Origin: Shinella curvata | Lineage (GTDB): Bacteria; Pseudomonadota; Alphaproteobacteria; Rhizobiales; Rhizobiaceae | Length of the DNA stretch: 64,000 nucleotides | NCBI RefSeq assembly: GCF_022899935.1 | Contig: NZ_JALJCJ010000002.1 | Span: 248,001 to 312,000 of the forward strand | Direction of reading: 5' to 3' | Part shown: piece by piece, positions 43,988 through 52,494 of the stretch | How positions within the stretch are numbered: the stretch's first letter is position 1 | Layout of the letters: every line of letters begins with the position of its first letter | Notes under the pieces: model-generated | Seen by the model: only the letters and a program-made list of their open reading frames with translations | Databases searched by the model: none | Told to the model about the DNA's origin: nothing | Program-made: the position numbers and the translations under genes

Positions 43988-46309
43988 ATGCTGTCGACCT
44001 ATACGAGCTACAACCTCATCGCGAACGACATGCTGAAGTCGTTGAACCGGACGGCGACCGAGACGGTCAATGCCCGCGATGCGGATTACTACAAGGAAAA
44101 CATCGGCAAGGTCGCCTCCGTCGACGAGTTCCTCGACGACTACCGGCTCTATTCCTATGCCATGAAGGCCTTTGGTCTCGAAGAGATGACCTATGCGAAG
44201 GCCTTTATGAAGAAGGTGCTGGACAGCGATCTGACGGACAGCGCAAGCTTCGCCAACAGCCTGACGGACGAACGCTACCGCAACTTCGCCGCGGCTTTCA
44301 GCTTTGCCGCATCGACGGCGTCCGCGCAGACCGAGGTGCAGCTCGACGAGACGATCGGCCTCTATACCGCCACCGCCAACAATGCCGGCAACGTCATCAA
44401 GGAAGAGACGCGCTACTACAACATCGTCATCGACACCACGACGAACGTCGACCAGTTCATCAACAATGAACGCATGCGCAACTACATGCTCACCGCCTAC
44501 GACATCGATCCGAACACCTATTCGCGCGCGACGATCCGCGGTGTGCTGACGAGCGATCTCAACGACCCGGCGAGCTATTTCAACACGCAGTTCGAAGCCA
44601 AGAAGACGGTTGCCGTGGCGGCGATCCAGACGGCGGCGGACGAGCTTTCCACGCTGACGAACAATGCCACCAATGCCGCCCGCATTGCCGAACTCAAGGC
44701 CGAAATCACCAGGCAGAACGCCGTCGTCACCGGTGTCGAGAAGTACCGCGCACTCGCGGAAGCCTACAACTTCAACCCGGACGGAACAGCGGCGGCCGGC
44801 TCCGTGCAGAGCGCCAGCCAGAAGGCCGGGACGAACGAACTCTACACGCTCTCCAATCCGCGCGTGACCTCGGCGGCAGCGCTCCTCAATCAGAGCTATT
44901 TCGAGGAGAAGATCAGCTCCATCTCCACTGTGAGCGAGCTTGTCAGCGATGCGCGCCTGCTCAACTACATCAAGGCGGCCTTCGGGCTCGACAAGCTCTC
45001 CGTGGTCAGCTCCACCGTCACCAACATCCTGACGAGCAGCGCGGACCCCAACGACGCGACAAGCTACATCAACCTGTTCGGCGCCGAGGACAGGGCGGCC
45101 TATTTCGCGATGCGCAACGCCTTCAATTTTCAGGAGGACGGCACGCTCGCGGCCGGCGATAGCGCCCAGACGGCCACGCAGACCGCGACCACCTCCCGCG
45201 CCTACATGAACACCTACAACGACAAGGACGACGAAGCCGACGCCACGGCCATCAAGCGCTTCAAGAGCCAGATCAGCGCGGTCAAGACGGTCAACGACTT
45301 CGTCGGCGAGGCCTCGGTCTACGACTTCGCGTTGAAGGCCTTCGGCCTCGATCCGACGAAGGTTTCCGTGCTGACGATCAAGAACGTCCTGAAAAGCGAC
45401 CTCAACGATCCCAAGAGCTATGTGTATCAGCTGAAGGACGAGCGTTACGTCGAGCTCGCCAAGGCGTTCAATTTCGATGCGAAGGGCAACATCACCGCGC
45501 CGAAGCTGGCGCAGTCCGAGGCCGAGATCATTGTCACGTCCCGCGCCTATGTGACGGAAAAGTCCCGTTTCGGAACGGAGGACGAGAAGGCGGCTGCCCA
45601 GGAGGAGGCGAAATATTACTCCGTCCAGATGCAGAAGATCGAATCCGTCGATGAATTGCTTTCCGACAAGCGCCTCGTCGATTTCGTGCTCGAGGCCAAC
45701 GACATCGACCCCGAAAGCGTCGACAACGAGTTCCTGAAGAAGATCTTCGCCTCCGACCTCGACGATCCCGCGAGCTTCGTGAACCAGCAGGCGGATCGCT
45801 CCTACCGCAAGATCGTCGCGTCGTTCAACTTCAACGCGGAGGGTAAGGTCGAGCAGCCCGACGATGCCCAGATCCAGTCGCGGCGCGGCATCTACGAGAC
45901 GATCGACAGCTATGTGCGCCAGATGCTGGAAGAGGAAGCGGGCAATGACAATGCCGGCGTGCGCCTCGCGCTCTATTTCGAACGCAAGGCCGACACGGTC
46001 TCCAGCGCCTACGACATCCTGGCCGACGACGCGCTTTTCGAGGTGTTCAAGGTACTCTTCCAGCTGCCGGACGAGGTGGGCAGCGCCGACATCGATGCGC
46101 AGGCCGACATGATCAACCGCTATCTCGAGCTTGAGGATCTGCAGGACTCGGAGAAGGTCTCCAAAATGATCGTGAAATTCTCCGTGCTCTACGATCTCGA
46201 CAACCAGACGACCCAGAATCCGGCGCTGTCGGTGCTCACCAGTTCCGGCTCGAGCGGCATCAGCGCCGAGACCATGATGTCGCTCGCGCAATTGCGCACC
46301 GGCGGATAA
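43988..46309 (+). CDS. Large DUF1217 protein with tandem modules
   Basis: A 773-residue protein made of about five to six tandem DUF1217-type modules. Each runs roughly 110 residues and has a helix such as SVDEFLDDYRLYSYAMKAFGL, then LDSDLTDSASFANSL, then an aromatic FNF or FSF end (for example YRKIVASFNF near residue 610). Rhizobial DUF1217 proteins are usually flagellum-associated and encoded in flagellar clusters; this one stands alone. GGAAGAG precedes the ATG at 43988. No signal peptide. Confidence 0.85.
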   Translation: MLSTYTSYNLIANDMLKSLNRTATETVNARDADYYKENIGKVASVDEFLDDYRLYSYAMKAFGLEEMTYAKAFMKKVLDSDLTDSASFANSLTDERYRNFAAAFSFAASTASAQTEVQLDETIGLYTATANNAGNVIKEETRYYNIVIDTTTNVDQFINNERMRNYMLTAYDIDPNTYSRATIRGVLTSDLNDPASYFNTQFEAKKTVAVAAIQTAADELSTLTNNATNAARIAELKAEITRQNAVVTGVEKYRALAEAYNFNPDGTAAAGSVQSASQKAGTNELYTLSNPRVTSAAALLNQSYFEEKISSISTVSELVSDARLLNYIKAAFGLDKLSVVSSTVTNILTSSADPNDATSYINLFGAEDRAAYFAMRNAFNFQEDGTLAAGDSAQTATQTATTSRAYMNTYNDKDDEADATAIKRFKSQISAVKTVNDFVGEASVYDFALKAFGLDPTKVSVLTIKNVLKSDLNDPKSYVYQLKDERYVELAKAFNFDAKGNITAPKLAQSEAEIIVTSRAYVTEKSRFGTEDEKAAAQEEAKYYSVQMQKIESVDELLSDKRLVDFVLEANDIDPESVDNEFLKKIFASDLDDPASFVNQQADRSYRKIVASFNFNAEGKVEQPDDAQIQSRRGIYETIDSYVRQMLEEEAGNDNAGVRLALYFERKADTVSSAYDILADDALFEVFKVLFQLPDEVGSADIDAQADMINRYLELEDLQDSEKVSKMIVKFSVLYDLDNQTTQNPALSVLTSSGSSGISAETMMSLAQLRTGG

Positions 46310-46373
46310 GGCTGGGATTTCGTTTTCGCCGCATTGCCCGATGCCGAAGCGATGCGCTCCGGCGGGAAATGGT

Positions 46374-47804
46374 TTAGACGGCCACGACCTTGCCGGGGTT
46401 CATGATGCCGGCGGGGTCGAAGGCGCCCTTGATGCGGCGCATCAGGTCCATCTCGATGGGGGCCCGCACCGCCGCCAGCTCGTCGCGTTTCAACTGGCCG
46501 ATGCCATGTTCGGCGGAAATCGAGCCGTTGTATTTCAAGACGACGCCGTGCACGAGATGGTTGATCTCCCGCCACCGGTCGAGAAAAGCCTGCTTGTCGG
46601 CGCCGACGGGCTGCGAGATGTTGTAGTGGATGTTGCCGTCGCCCATGTGGCCGAAGGAGCAGATGCGCGCGCCCGGCATCGCCGCCATCACGGCCGCATC
46701 GGCTTCCGCCATGAAGGCGGGGATGGCGGAGACCGGCACGGAGACATCGTGCTTGATCGAGCCGCCCTCCGGCTTCTGGGCCGGCGACATGCTTTCGCGC
46801 ATGTGCCAGAGCGCCTTGCGCTGCTCCTCGCTTGAGGCGATCACGGCATTCTCGACGAGCCCCGCCTCGACGCCCTCGGCCAGCAGCGCTTCCATCATGC
46901 GGCTCGCCGTCTCGGCGGCATCCGACGTGGAGATATCGATCAGCACATACCAGTCGTGGCGGGTGGCGAGCGGATCGCGCACGCCGGGAATGTGCCGCGT
47001 GGTGAAATCGACGCCAAGGCGCGGCATCAGCTCGAAACCGGTGAGTGCGGTGCCGCAGCGGCTGGATGCGCGCTCGAAGAGGGCCAATGCATCCTCGACG
47101 GATTTCAGCCCGGCAAAGGCCACCTCGTGGCCAAGCGGGCGCGGAAAGAGCTTCAGCACCGCGCCGGTGATGACGCCGAGTGAGCCCTCCGCGCCGATGA
47201 AGAGATCGCGCAGGTCGTAGCCGGTATTGTCCTTCTTGAGGCGACGCAGGCCGTTCCACACCTCGCCGGTCGGCAGCACGACTTCGAGGCCGAGGCAGAG
47301 CTGGCGCATGTTGCCATAGGCGAGAACGGCGGTGCCGCCGGCATTGGTGGAAAGGTTGCCGCCGATCTGGCAGCTGCCCTCCGAGCCGAGCGACAGCGGG
47401 AAGAGCCGGTCGACGCCTTCCGCCGCCTTCTGGATCTCCGCCAGCACCGCGCCGCCATCGGCGACGATGACATTGCCGACCGGATCGACATCGCGGATGC
47501 GGTTGAGACGGGAGAGCGACAGCACGACATCCGCCATGCCCTCGCGTGGCACGCTGCCGCCGACATGGCCGGTATTGCCGCCCTGCGGCACGATGGCCGT
47601 GCCGGTTTCGGTGGCAAGCGCAAGGATGGCCGACACCTCCTCCACCGAGCCGGGGCGCAGCACCAGCGGCGAGATGCCATGGTAGAGCCCGCGGCTTTCG
47701 ACGAGATAGGGCGCGATATCCTTGTCATCGACAAGCGCATAGGCCGGACCGGTGATTTCGGCGAAACGGGAAATCAGCGCGGGGGAAAGCGTTGCGGCAA
47801 CCAT
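46374..47804 (-). CDS. FAD-binding oxidoreductase (D-2-hydroxyacid dehydrogenase family)
   Basis: A 476-residue FAD-linked oxidase: PCMH-type FAD domain with VPQGGNTGHVGGSVP, GSEGSCQIGGNLSTNAGGTAVLAYGNMR and IGAEGSLGVITG, then a C-terminal domain with CSFGHMGDGNIHYN and AEHGIGQLKR. This is the D-lactate/glycolate/D-2-hydroxyglutarate dehydrogenase group. ATG 47804 has GGAGA upstream; ATG 47819 is also possible and would begin one base before the sua5 stop. Coupled to sua5 on the same strand. Confidence 0.88.
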   Translation of the reverse strand: MVAATLSPALISRFAEITGPAYALVDDKDIAPYLVESRGLYHGISPLVLRPGSVEEVSAILALATETGTAIVPQGGNTGHVGGSVPREGMADVVLSLSRLNRIRDVDPVGNVIVADGGAVLAEIQKAAEGVDRLFPLSLGSEGSCQIGGNLSTNAGGTAVLAYGNMRQLCLGLEVVLPTGEVWNGLRRLKKDNTGYDLRDLFIGAEGSLGVITGAVLKLFPRPLGHEVAFAGLKSVEDALALFERASSRCGTALTGFELMPRLGVDFTTRHIPGVRDPLATRHDWYVLIDISTSDAAETASRMMEALLAEGVEAGLVENAVIASSEEQRKALWHMRESMSPAQKPEGGSIKHDVSVPVSAIPAFMAEADAAVMAAMPGARICSFGHMGDGNIHYNISQPVGADKQAFLDRWREINHLVHGVVLKYNGSISAEHGIGQLKRDELAAVRAPIEMDLMRRIKGAFDPAGIMNPGKVVAV

Positions 47805-47820
47805 GGTCGTCGTCTCCATA

Positions 47821-48795
47821 TTATCCGCGCGGGGCGGCGGCCCGCTGCAAACGGTCGTTGATTGCCTCGCCGAGGCCGGTGACGGGAATGGGCGAGAAGG
47901 CGATGGATGCAGCACCCGTGGCATCCGCCTGCTTCATATAGCCGAAGAGATTGGCGGCGGCTTCCGCAAGGTCGCCGGAGGGGCTGAGGTCGAGCACCAG
48001 GGCGGCTTGCCCCTCGCCGGGAAGCGGCGTGCCCCCGAAGCGGATCAGCACTTCGCCAGGTCGCACGTCATCCGCATCGAGCCGCACCGGCGCATCGGGC
48101 GCATAATGCGAGGCGAGCATGCCGGGTGCCTCGATGGTCGCACCGGCCGTCTCGTTGCGCTGAACAGGTCGGCCGGTGACGCGCTCGATGTCCGCAGCGT
48201 CCAGACCGCCCGGCCTCAGCAAGCGGATCGTCTCGCCCTCGACCTTGATGATGGTGGATTCAAGTCCGACGACCGCCGGCCCGGCGTCGAGGACCAGCTC
48301 CAGCTTGGCACCGAAATCCTCCGCGACATGGCGCGCCATGGTCGGACTGATGCGGCCGGACGTGTTGGCGCTGGGGGCGGCAAGCGGCTTGCCGAAGGCG
48401 GCGAGCAGTCGGCTGGCAAAGCCCTTGGGAATGCGGATGCCGACTGTATCGAGCCCGGCGCGCGCCAGCGGATGGATGGCGCTCTCCGGCCGGATCGGCA
48501 CAACCAGCGTCAGCGGCCCCGGCCAGAAGGCCTCGGCGATCGTGCGCGACAGCGGGTCGAAGACGGCGTGTTTTTCCGCCATGGCGAGATCGGCCATGTG
48601 GCAGATCAGCGGATTGAAGCGCGGCCGGCCCTTCATTTCGTAGATGCGGGTAATGGCGAGCGGATTGGTGGCATCGGCGGCAAGGCCGTAGACCGTCTCG
48701 GTGGGAATGGCGACCGGCACGCCGCGGCCGAGCGTCTCGGTGGCGCGCGCCAGCGCTTCTCCCGCATCCGTGCGCGTATCAACGATATCAGCCAT
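47821..48795 (-). CDS. sua5: L-threonylcarbamoyladenylate synthase (Sua5/TsaC type)
   Basis: A 324-residue Sua5-type protein: an N-terminal YrdC domain (GVPVAIPTETVYGLAADAT, YEMKGRPRFNPLI, FWPGPLTLVVP, AAPSANTSG) and a C-terminal Sua5 extension, so the long form. It makes threonylcarbamoyl-AMP for t6A37 of tRNA. Upstream of the FAD oxidase gene on the same strand. Confidence 0.94.
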   Translation of the reverse strand: MADIVDTRTDAGEALARATETLGRGVPVAIPTETVYGLAADATNPLAITRIYEMKGRPRFNPLICHMADLAMAEKHAVFDPLSRTIAEAFWPGPLTLVVPIRPESAIHPLARAGLDTVGIRIPKGFASRLLAAFGKPLAAPSANTSGRISPTMARHVAEDFGAKLELVLDAGPAVVGLESTIIKVEGETIRLLRPGGLDAADIERVTGRPVQRNETAGATIEAPGMLASHYAPDAPVRLDADDVRPGEVLIRFGGTPLPGEGQAALVLDLSPSGDLAEAAANLFGYMKQADATGAASIAFSPIPVTGLGEAINDRLQRAAAPRG

Positions 48796-48952
48796 CTCGC
48801 CCTTCCGTCTTTGCCGCTTCCTTTACAGGGCTTTGCAAGCAAATGCCAAGAGTTGGGCGGATGGCTAAAATTCGAACGGCCGGATTAGAGGGCTCGAAAG
48901 ACCGGGCTGTTATGGTCACGGTGAAAAGTCTCGCAAGCAGGTCCGCATCTGA

Positions 48953-50002
48953 ATGGCTACCAGGAAATCCTCGACCACCGACGTCGCCTTGCGCGTTGCA
49001 ACGGCCATGAAACAGATGGGCATAGACGGCCTGCCACGCAATTACGAACTGGTCTACGAGGCCTATGCCGGCAGCAATCCGGATCTCGTACGCGATTTTA
49101 TCGCGCTTGGGAAATACAAGACCCAGGCGGCGCTTGACGAACTCGGCCGCAAATACCTGCCGCACCAGCACGAGGCGAGCGTGCTGCAACGCTCCGTCGG
49201 TGCGATCAGCAACGAGATGAGCAATTTCATGGATCTGCTCAGCCAGGAACGCTCCTCGCTGAACGACTATGGCCGCCTGATCGGCGAGGCCTCGCAGGTG
49301 ATCGGCAGCGTTGGCGGCGTGCTCGGCAGCTCGCTCGAGGCCCTGCAGCGCGCCACTGAGCTGCGCGTCACCCATACGGCGGAGATGGCGGAAAAAGTCG
49401 CCGCGCAATCGGCCACGATGGATGGAATCCAGAAGGAGATGGCGGAATTCGAGGCGATGAAATTCGTCGATCCGCCGACAAGGCTCGGCAATCGCCGCGC
49501 TTTCAACAAGGCGCTCGCCCGCGTCTATGCGAACCCCAATCTGCCGATGCTCTGCGGCGTCGTGGTGGCGGAGGTGGATGCCGAACGCCGCTTCTCGCCC
49601 GCCCAGATCGAGGCGCTGTCCGACCATCTGGTGACTTTCTACGGTGGCCTCATCCGCCAGGCCTTCCCGGCAAACGACCTTGCCGTGCGCTTCGACGGCC
49701 TGCGCTTCGGTTTCCTGTTCAACACCTCCGACGAAGGCGAGGTGGAACGGCTGATCGACCTCCTGCGCGCCGGCTTCCAGACGATGGCGCTGCGCGATCC
49801 GCGCACCAACCGCAATCTCGGCCATCTCACCCTGTCGGCCGGTGTCTGCATGTCGGATCGCGCCGACAGCGCACTCGACCTGTCCTCGGCCTGCGAAAGG
49901 GCACTTCTGGAAGCCAAGGCATCGGGCGGCGACCAGATCGTCGTCTACGGTCGCGGCGACGAGGTGCCGGCGGGCAAGGAATGGATGCTTTATAGAGCTT
50001 GA
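48953..50002 (+). CDS. Degenerate GGDEF-domain protein
   Basis: A 349-residue protein: an N-terminal helical region to about residue 170 (EMAEKVAAQSATMDGIQKE as part of a coiled coil) and a GGDEF-fold domain that starts DPPTRLGNRRAFNKAL. The active loop that should read GGDEF is DGLRF (VRFDGLRFGFLF, about residue 247), and the usual DxxxFK segment is altered, so cyclase activity is unlikely. The rest of the fold (LTLSAGVCM, ALLEAKASGGDQIVVY) is kept. A c-di-GMP or protein-binding role is possible. Confidence 0.85.
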   Translation: MATRKSSTTDVALRVATAMKQMGIDGLPRNYELVYEAYAGSNPDLVRDFIALGKYKTQAALDELGRKYLPHQHEASVLQRSVGAISNEMSNFMDLLSQERSSLNDYGRLIGEASQVIGSVGGVLGSSLEALQRATELRVTHTAEMAEKVAAQSATMDGIQKEMAEFEAMKFVDPPTRLGNRRAFNKALARVYANPNLPMLCGVVVAEVDAERRFSPAQIEALSDHLVTFYGGLIRQAFPANDLAVRFDGLRFGFLFNTSDEGEVERLIDLLRAGFQTMALRDPRTNRNLGHLTLSAGVCMSDRADSALDLSSACERALLEAKASGGDQIVVYGRGDEVPAGKEWMLYRA

Positions 50003-50005
50003 GTT

Positions 50006-50620
50006 CTAAAGCGCCTGTATGATCTTGCGCAGCGCCTCGTTGCGGGCGCCGAGCATCAGCACGTTCTTCATGGCGAGCTTCGGATCATCCGTGCGGAAGA
50101 TCACGCCGTTTCCACGCACCTTGCGGTCGATCGCGAGGCGGCCTTCGTGGTCCGTCGGCGTGATGGCGACGGCGAAATACATGCGGCCCTGCTTTTTCGA
50201 AATGCCGGCGAAGAACTGCTCTTCCTCGCCGATTTCGGCAAAGAAATTGGCCATGTAGAAGGCCCACTGCACATTCTGGAAATCCGCAAAGCTCGAATTG
50301 GCCACCGTGATGTGGCAATAGCCGAGATGCGGCGTTTCCGCGAGCGTGCGGTGAAAAATCAGTTTTGGAAACTGGATCGAGCGGTGAAAGCCGTTGATGC
50401 GGTCATGCGTGACGGAGCCGGCGCGTTCCAGCTTGCGGCCCGTGCGTTCGGCCACCTCGGTATAGGTGAGGTAGCGCTTCTCGCTCGGGCTCCAGTTGTC
50501 GGGCGTGCGGTCGATGCGGCCGGTGCGCAGGAATTCCGTATGCACGGCGGATTTCGGCGGGTTCTCGCGCTTGTAGGCGACGGCATCGTAGTAACGAAAC
50601 TTCGTCTGCTGTTGCTGCAC
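50006..50620 (-). CDS. Conserved hypothetical protein (DUF6656-like)
   Basis: A 204-residue protein: KFRYYDAVAYKRENPPK at the start, RYLTYTEVAERTGRKLERAG in the middle and VQWAFYMANFFAEIGEEEQFFAGISKKQG near the end. No membrane helix. GTG 50620 with GGGAG 8 bases upstream is preferred over GTG 50629. Its stop lies 3 bases from the stop of the GGDEF gene. The DUF number is from memory. Confidence 0.6.
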   Translation of the reverse strand: MQQQQTKFRYYDAVAYKRENPPKSAVHTEFLRTGRIDRTPDNWSPSEKRYLTYTEVAERTGRKLERAGSVTHDRINGFHRSIQFPKLIFHRTLAETPHLGYCHITVANSSFADFQNVQWAFYMANFFAEIGEEEQFFAGISKKQGRMYFAVAITPTDHEGRLAIDRKVRGNGVIFRTDDPKLAMKNVLMLGARNEALRKIIQAL

Positions 50621-50870
50621 GCCCGGCACTCCCTGCTCGCGCGGCGCTGTGTGTTCGCGCCCTGATAGCGGAAGTTTATGGAAACGCTGTTAAGCATTCC
50701 TTGCCGTTTGCCCCCTGAAACCTTGCAGGGGTGTTTTCGTGGTCGCAATATGACAACTCGCTTCTTTGTGTACCCTGTTGCCCATTCGGTCGTCATTCTG
50801 CGCGATTAAACGGCACACTATATTGATATATATCGGTAAATAAGATCGATGAGGGTGCGGTCTACATTTT

Positions 50871-50886
50871 TTTGACTGTCGTCAAA
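50871..50886. promoter_or_regulatory. Inverted repeat upstream of the riboswitch
   Basis: TTTGAC and GTCAAA arms with a 4-base centre, 65 bases before the riboswitch. The surrounding region (50797-50945) is AT-rich for this genome and holds poly-T stretches, so it is the likely promoter area of the gbc genes; the exact promoter hexamers are not clear. Between 50621 and this point I see no gene. Confidence 0.4.
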
Positions 50887-50950
50887 TCATGAAAGCGCGT
50901 CGTTTTTTGACATGTCGCCCAGCGATTCTTGCGGTTAGATAAGGACACTC

Positions 50951-51135
50951 AAGGTGCCGCCTTCTAGGGAGGGCGGAGAATTGGGAAGCCGGTTAAATTC
51001 CGGCGCTGCCCCCGCAACGGTGTTGGAGAAAACGCGGCACAAAGCCACTGGACGGAATGTCTGGGAAGGCGCCGCATGGGTCGCAGGTCAATCCTGCAAT
51101 GACCACTCCTCAGCCCGGAAACCAGCCTGGAGAAA
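50951..51135 (+). promoter_or_regulatory. Cobalamin (B12) riboswitch
   Basis: All hallmark blocks of the cobalamin aptamer are present in order: GGGAAGCCGGTTAAATTCCG (about 50983), GCTGCCCCCGCAACGG (51005-51020), AGCCACTG (51043-51050), CTGGGAAGGCG (about 51061) and the B12-box part AGCCCGGAAACCAGCC (51112-51127). Outer helices can form with CCGCC/GGCGG pairs. The expression platform lies between 51136 and the gbcA start at 51249. Riboswitches of this class usually repress when adenosyl- or methylcobalamin is bound. Confidence 0.93.
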
Positions 51136-51215
51136 AGATCGTGACTGGCTGCGGCGGGCGGCCGGGAAGCGTGCACGCCGGGCGTTTCGCGCCTGGATGC
51201 CGTCTCCTCCGTGCG

Positions 51216-51242
51216 CCTCATCCCCAAACTGGACTTATGAGG
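51216..51242 (+). promoter_or_regulatory. Hairpin masking the gbcA ribosome binding site
   Basis: CCTCAT (51216-51221) can pair with ATGAGG (51237-51242), the segment that holds the GAGG ribosome binding site before the ATG at 51249. The loop is 15 bases. This could be the OFF state of the riboswitch, or a simple leader hairpin. Confidence 0.4.
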
Positions 51243-51248
51243 ATTGCC

Positions 51249-52493
51249 ATGGATATCCGCAGCGACGTGCTCCGCAAGCTCAAGAACCGGCGTGAAGGCC
51301 ACAGCCTCGAGCAGGCATTCTACATCGACCCCGACCATTACAAGCTCGACATGGAGACGATCTGGTATCGCGACTGGCTGTTCATCGGCCATGATTGCGA
51401 AATCCCCAAGGCCGGCAATTATTTCACCGTGCAGGTCGGCGATTATCCCGTCGTCATCACCCGCGACCGCTCGGGCACTATCCGCGCGCTGCACAATTCC
51501 TGCCGCCACCGCGGCTCGCGCGTCTGCACCCAGCACAAGGGCACCTCGGCCAAGCTCGTCTGTCCCTATCACCAGTGGACCTACGAGCTCGACGGCTCGC
51601 TGCTCTTCGCCCGCCACATGGCGGAGGATTTCGACAGGACGCAGCACAGCCTGAAGCAGATCCACTGCGAGACCCTCGGCGGCTACATCTTCATCTGCCT
51701 TGCCGATCAGGCGCCGGATTTCTCCGCCTTCCGCAGCACGGCAGAACCCTATCTCGCCCGCCACCGTCTCGGTGAAACCAAGATCGCGTTCGAAAGCACG
51801 ATCATCGAGAAGGGCAACTGGAAGCTCGTCTGGGAAAACAACCGCGAGTGCTATCACTGCGCCGCCAACCATCCCGAACTCTGCCGCACCTATCCCGAGG
51901 CGCCGAGCGCCACCGGCGTGCAGGGCGCCAAGGACGATCCGGTGATTGCCGAACACTGGGCCCGTTGCGAGGCAAAGGGTCTGCCGAGCGAATTCAAGAT
52001 CTCGCCGACCGGCCAGTTCCGCGCCGCCCGCATGCCGCTCATCCAGGATGCCGAGAGCTACACCATGTCCGGCGCGCGGGCCGTCCAGCGCCCGCTGTCG
52101 AACGATGTGCTTGAAAGCGGCATCGGCACGCTGCTCCTCTTCCACTATCCGACGACCTGGAACCACGTGCTGGCCGACCACGCCATCACCTTCCGCGTCC
52201 TGCCGCTCGGTCCTGAGCTGACGCAGGTCACGACCAAGTGGCTGGTCAACAAGGACGCCGTCGAGGGTGTCGACTACCGCCTCGACGAGCTCACCCATGT
52301 CTGGACCGAGACCAACGACCAGGACCGCCAGATCGTCGAGGAAAACGCCTTCGGCATTCGCTCACCGGCCTATCAGCCCGGTCCCTATTCGCCGGAAGAC
52401 GAGGGTGGCGTCATGCAGTTCGTCGAGTGGTATTCGAATTTCATGATCGATCGGCTCGATGGCGCCAAGGCGTCGCTGTCGCGGGTGGCCTGA
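51249..52493 (+). CDS. gbcA: Rieske-type aromatic-ring-hydroxylase-like oxygenase (glycine betaine demethylase GbcA type)
   Basis: A 414-residue Rieske oxygenase. Rieske cluster: CRHRGSRVC and CPYHQW (CxH...CxxH). Mononuclear iron: EGNNRECYHCAANH-type block with His, His and the Asp ligand (seen as NRECYHCAANHPE). The protein begins MDIRSDVLRKLKNRREGH, characteristic of the GbcA/stachydrine demethylase (Stc2) group. With the reductase next to it, it should remove a methyl group from glycine betaine or stachydrine, giving formaldehyde. The ATG at 51249 has GAGGA 7 bases upstream. Confidence 0.88.
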   Translation: MDIRSDVLRKLKNRREGHSLEQAFYIDPDHYKLDMETIWYRDWLFIGHDCEIPKAGNYFTVQVGDYPVVITRDRSGTIRALHNSCRHRGSRVCTQHKGTSAKLVCPYHQWTYELDGSLLFARHMAEDFDRTQHSLKQIHCETLGGYIFICLADQAPDFSAFRSTAEPYLARHRLGETKIAFESTIIEKGNWKLVWENNRECYHCAANHPELCRTYPEAPSATGVQGAKDDPVIAEHWARCEAKGLPSEFKISPTGQFRAARMPLIQDAESYTMSGARAVQRPLSNDVLESGIGTLLLFHYPTTWNHVLADHAITFRVLPLGPELTQVTTKWLVNKDAVEGVDYRLDELTHVWTETNDQDRQIVEENAFGIRSPAYQPGPYSPEDEGGVMQFVEWYSNFMIDRLDGAKASLSRVA

Positions 52494-52494
52494 T

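Noticed and set aside
43802-46291. 829-residue open frame on the minus strand
   Set aside because: It lies entirely opposite the DUF1217 gene, which has coherent repeats and a ribosome binding site. The minus frame is an Arg/Val/Asp-rich shadow without any domain.
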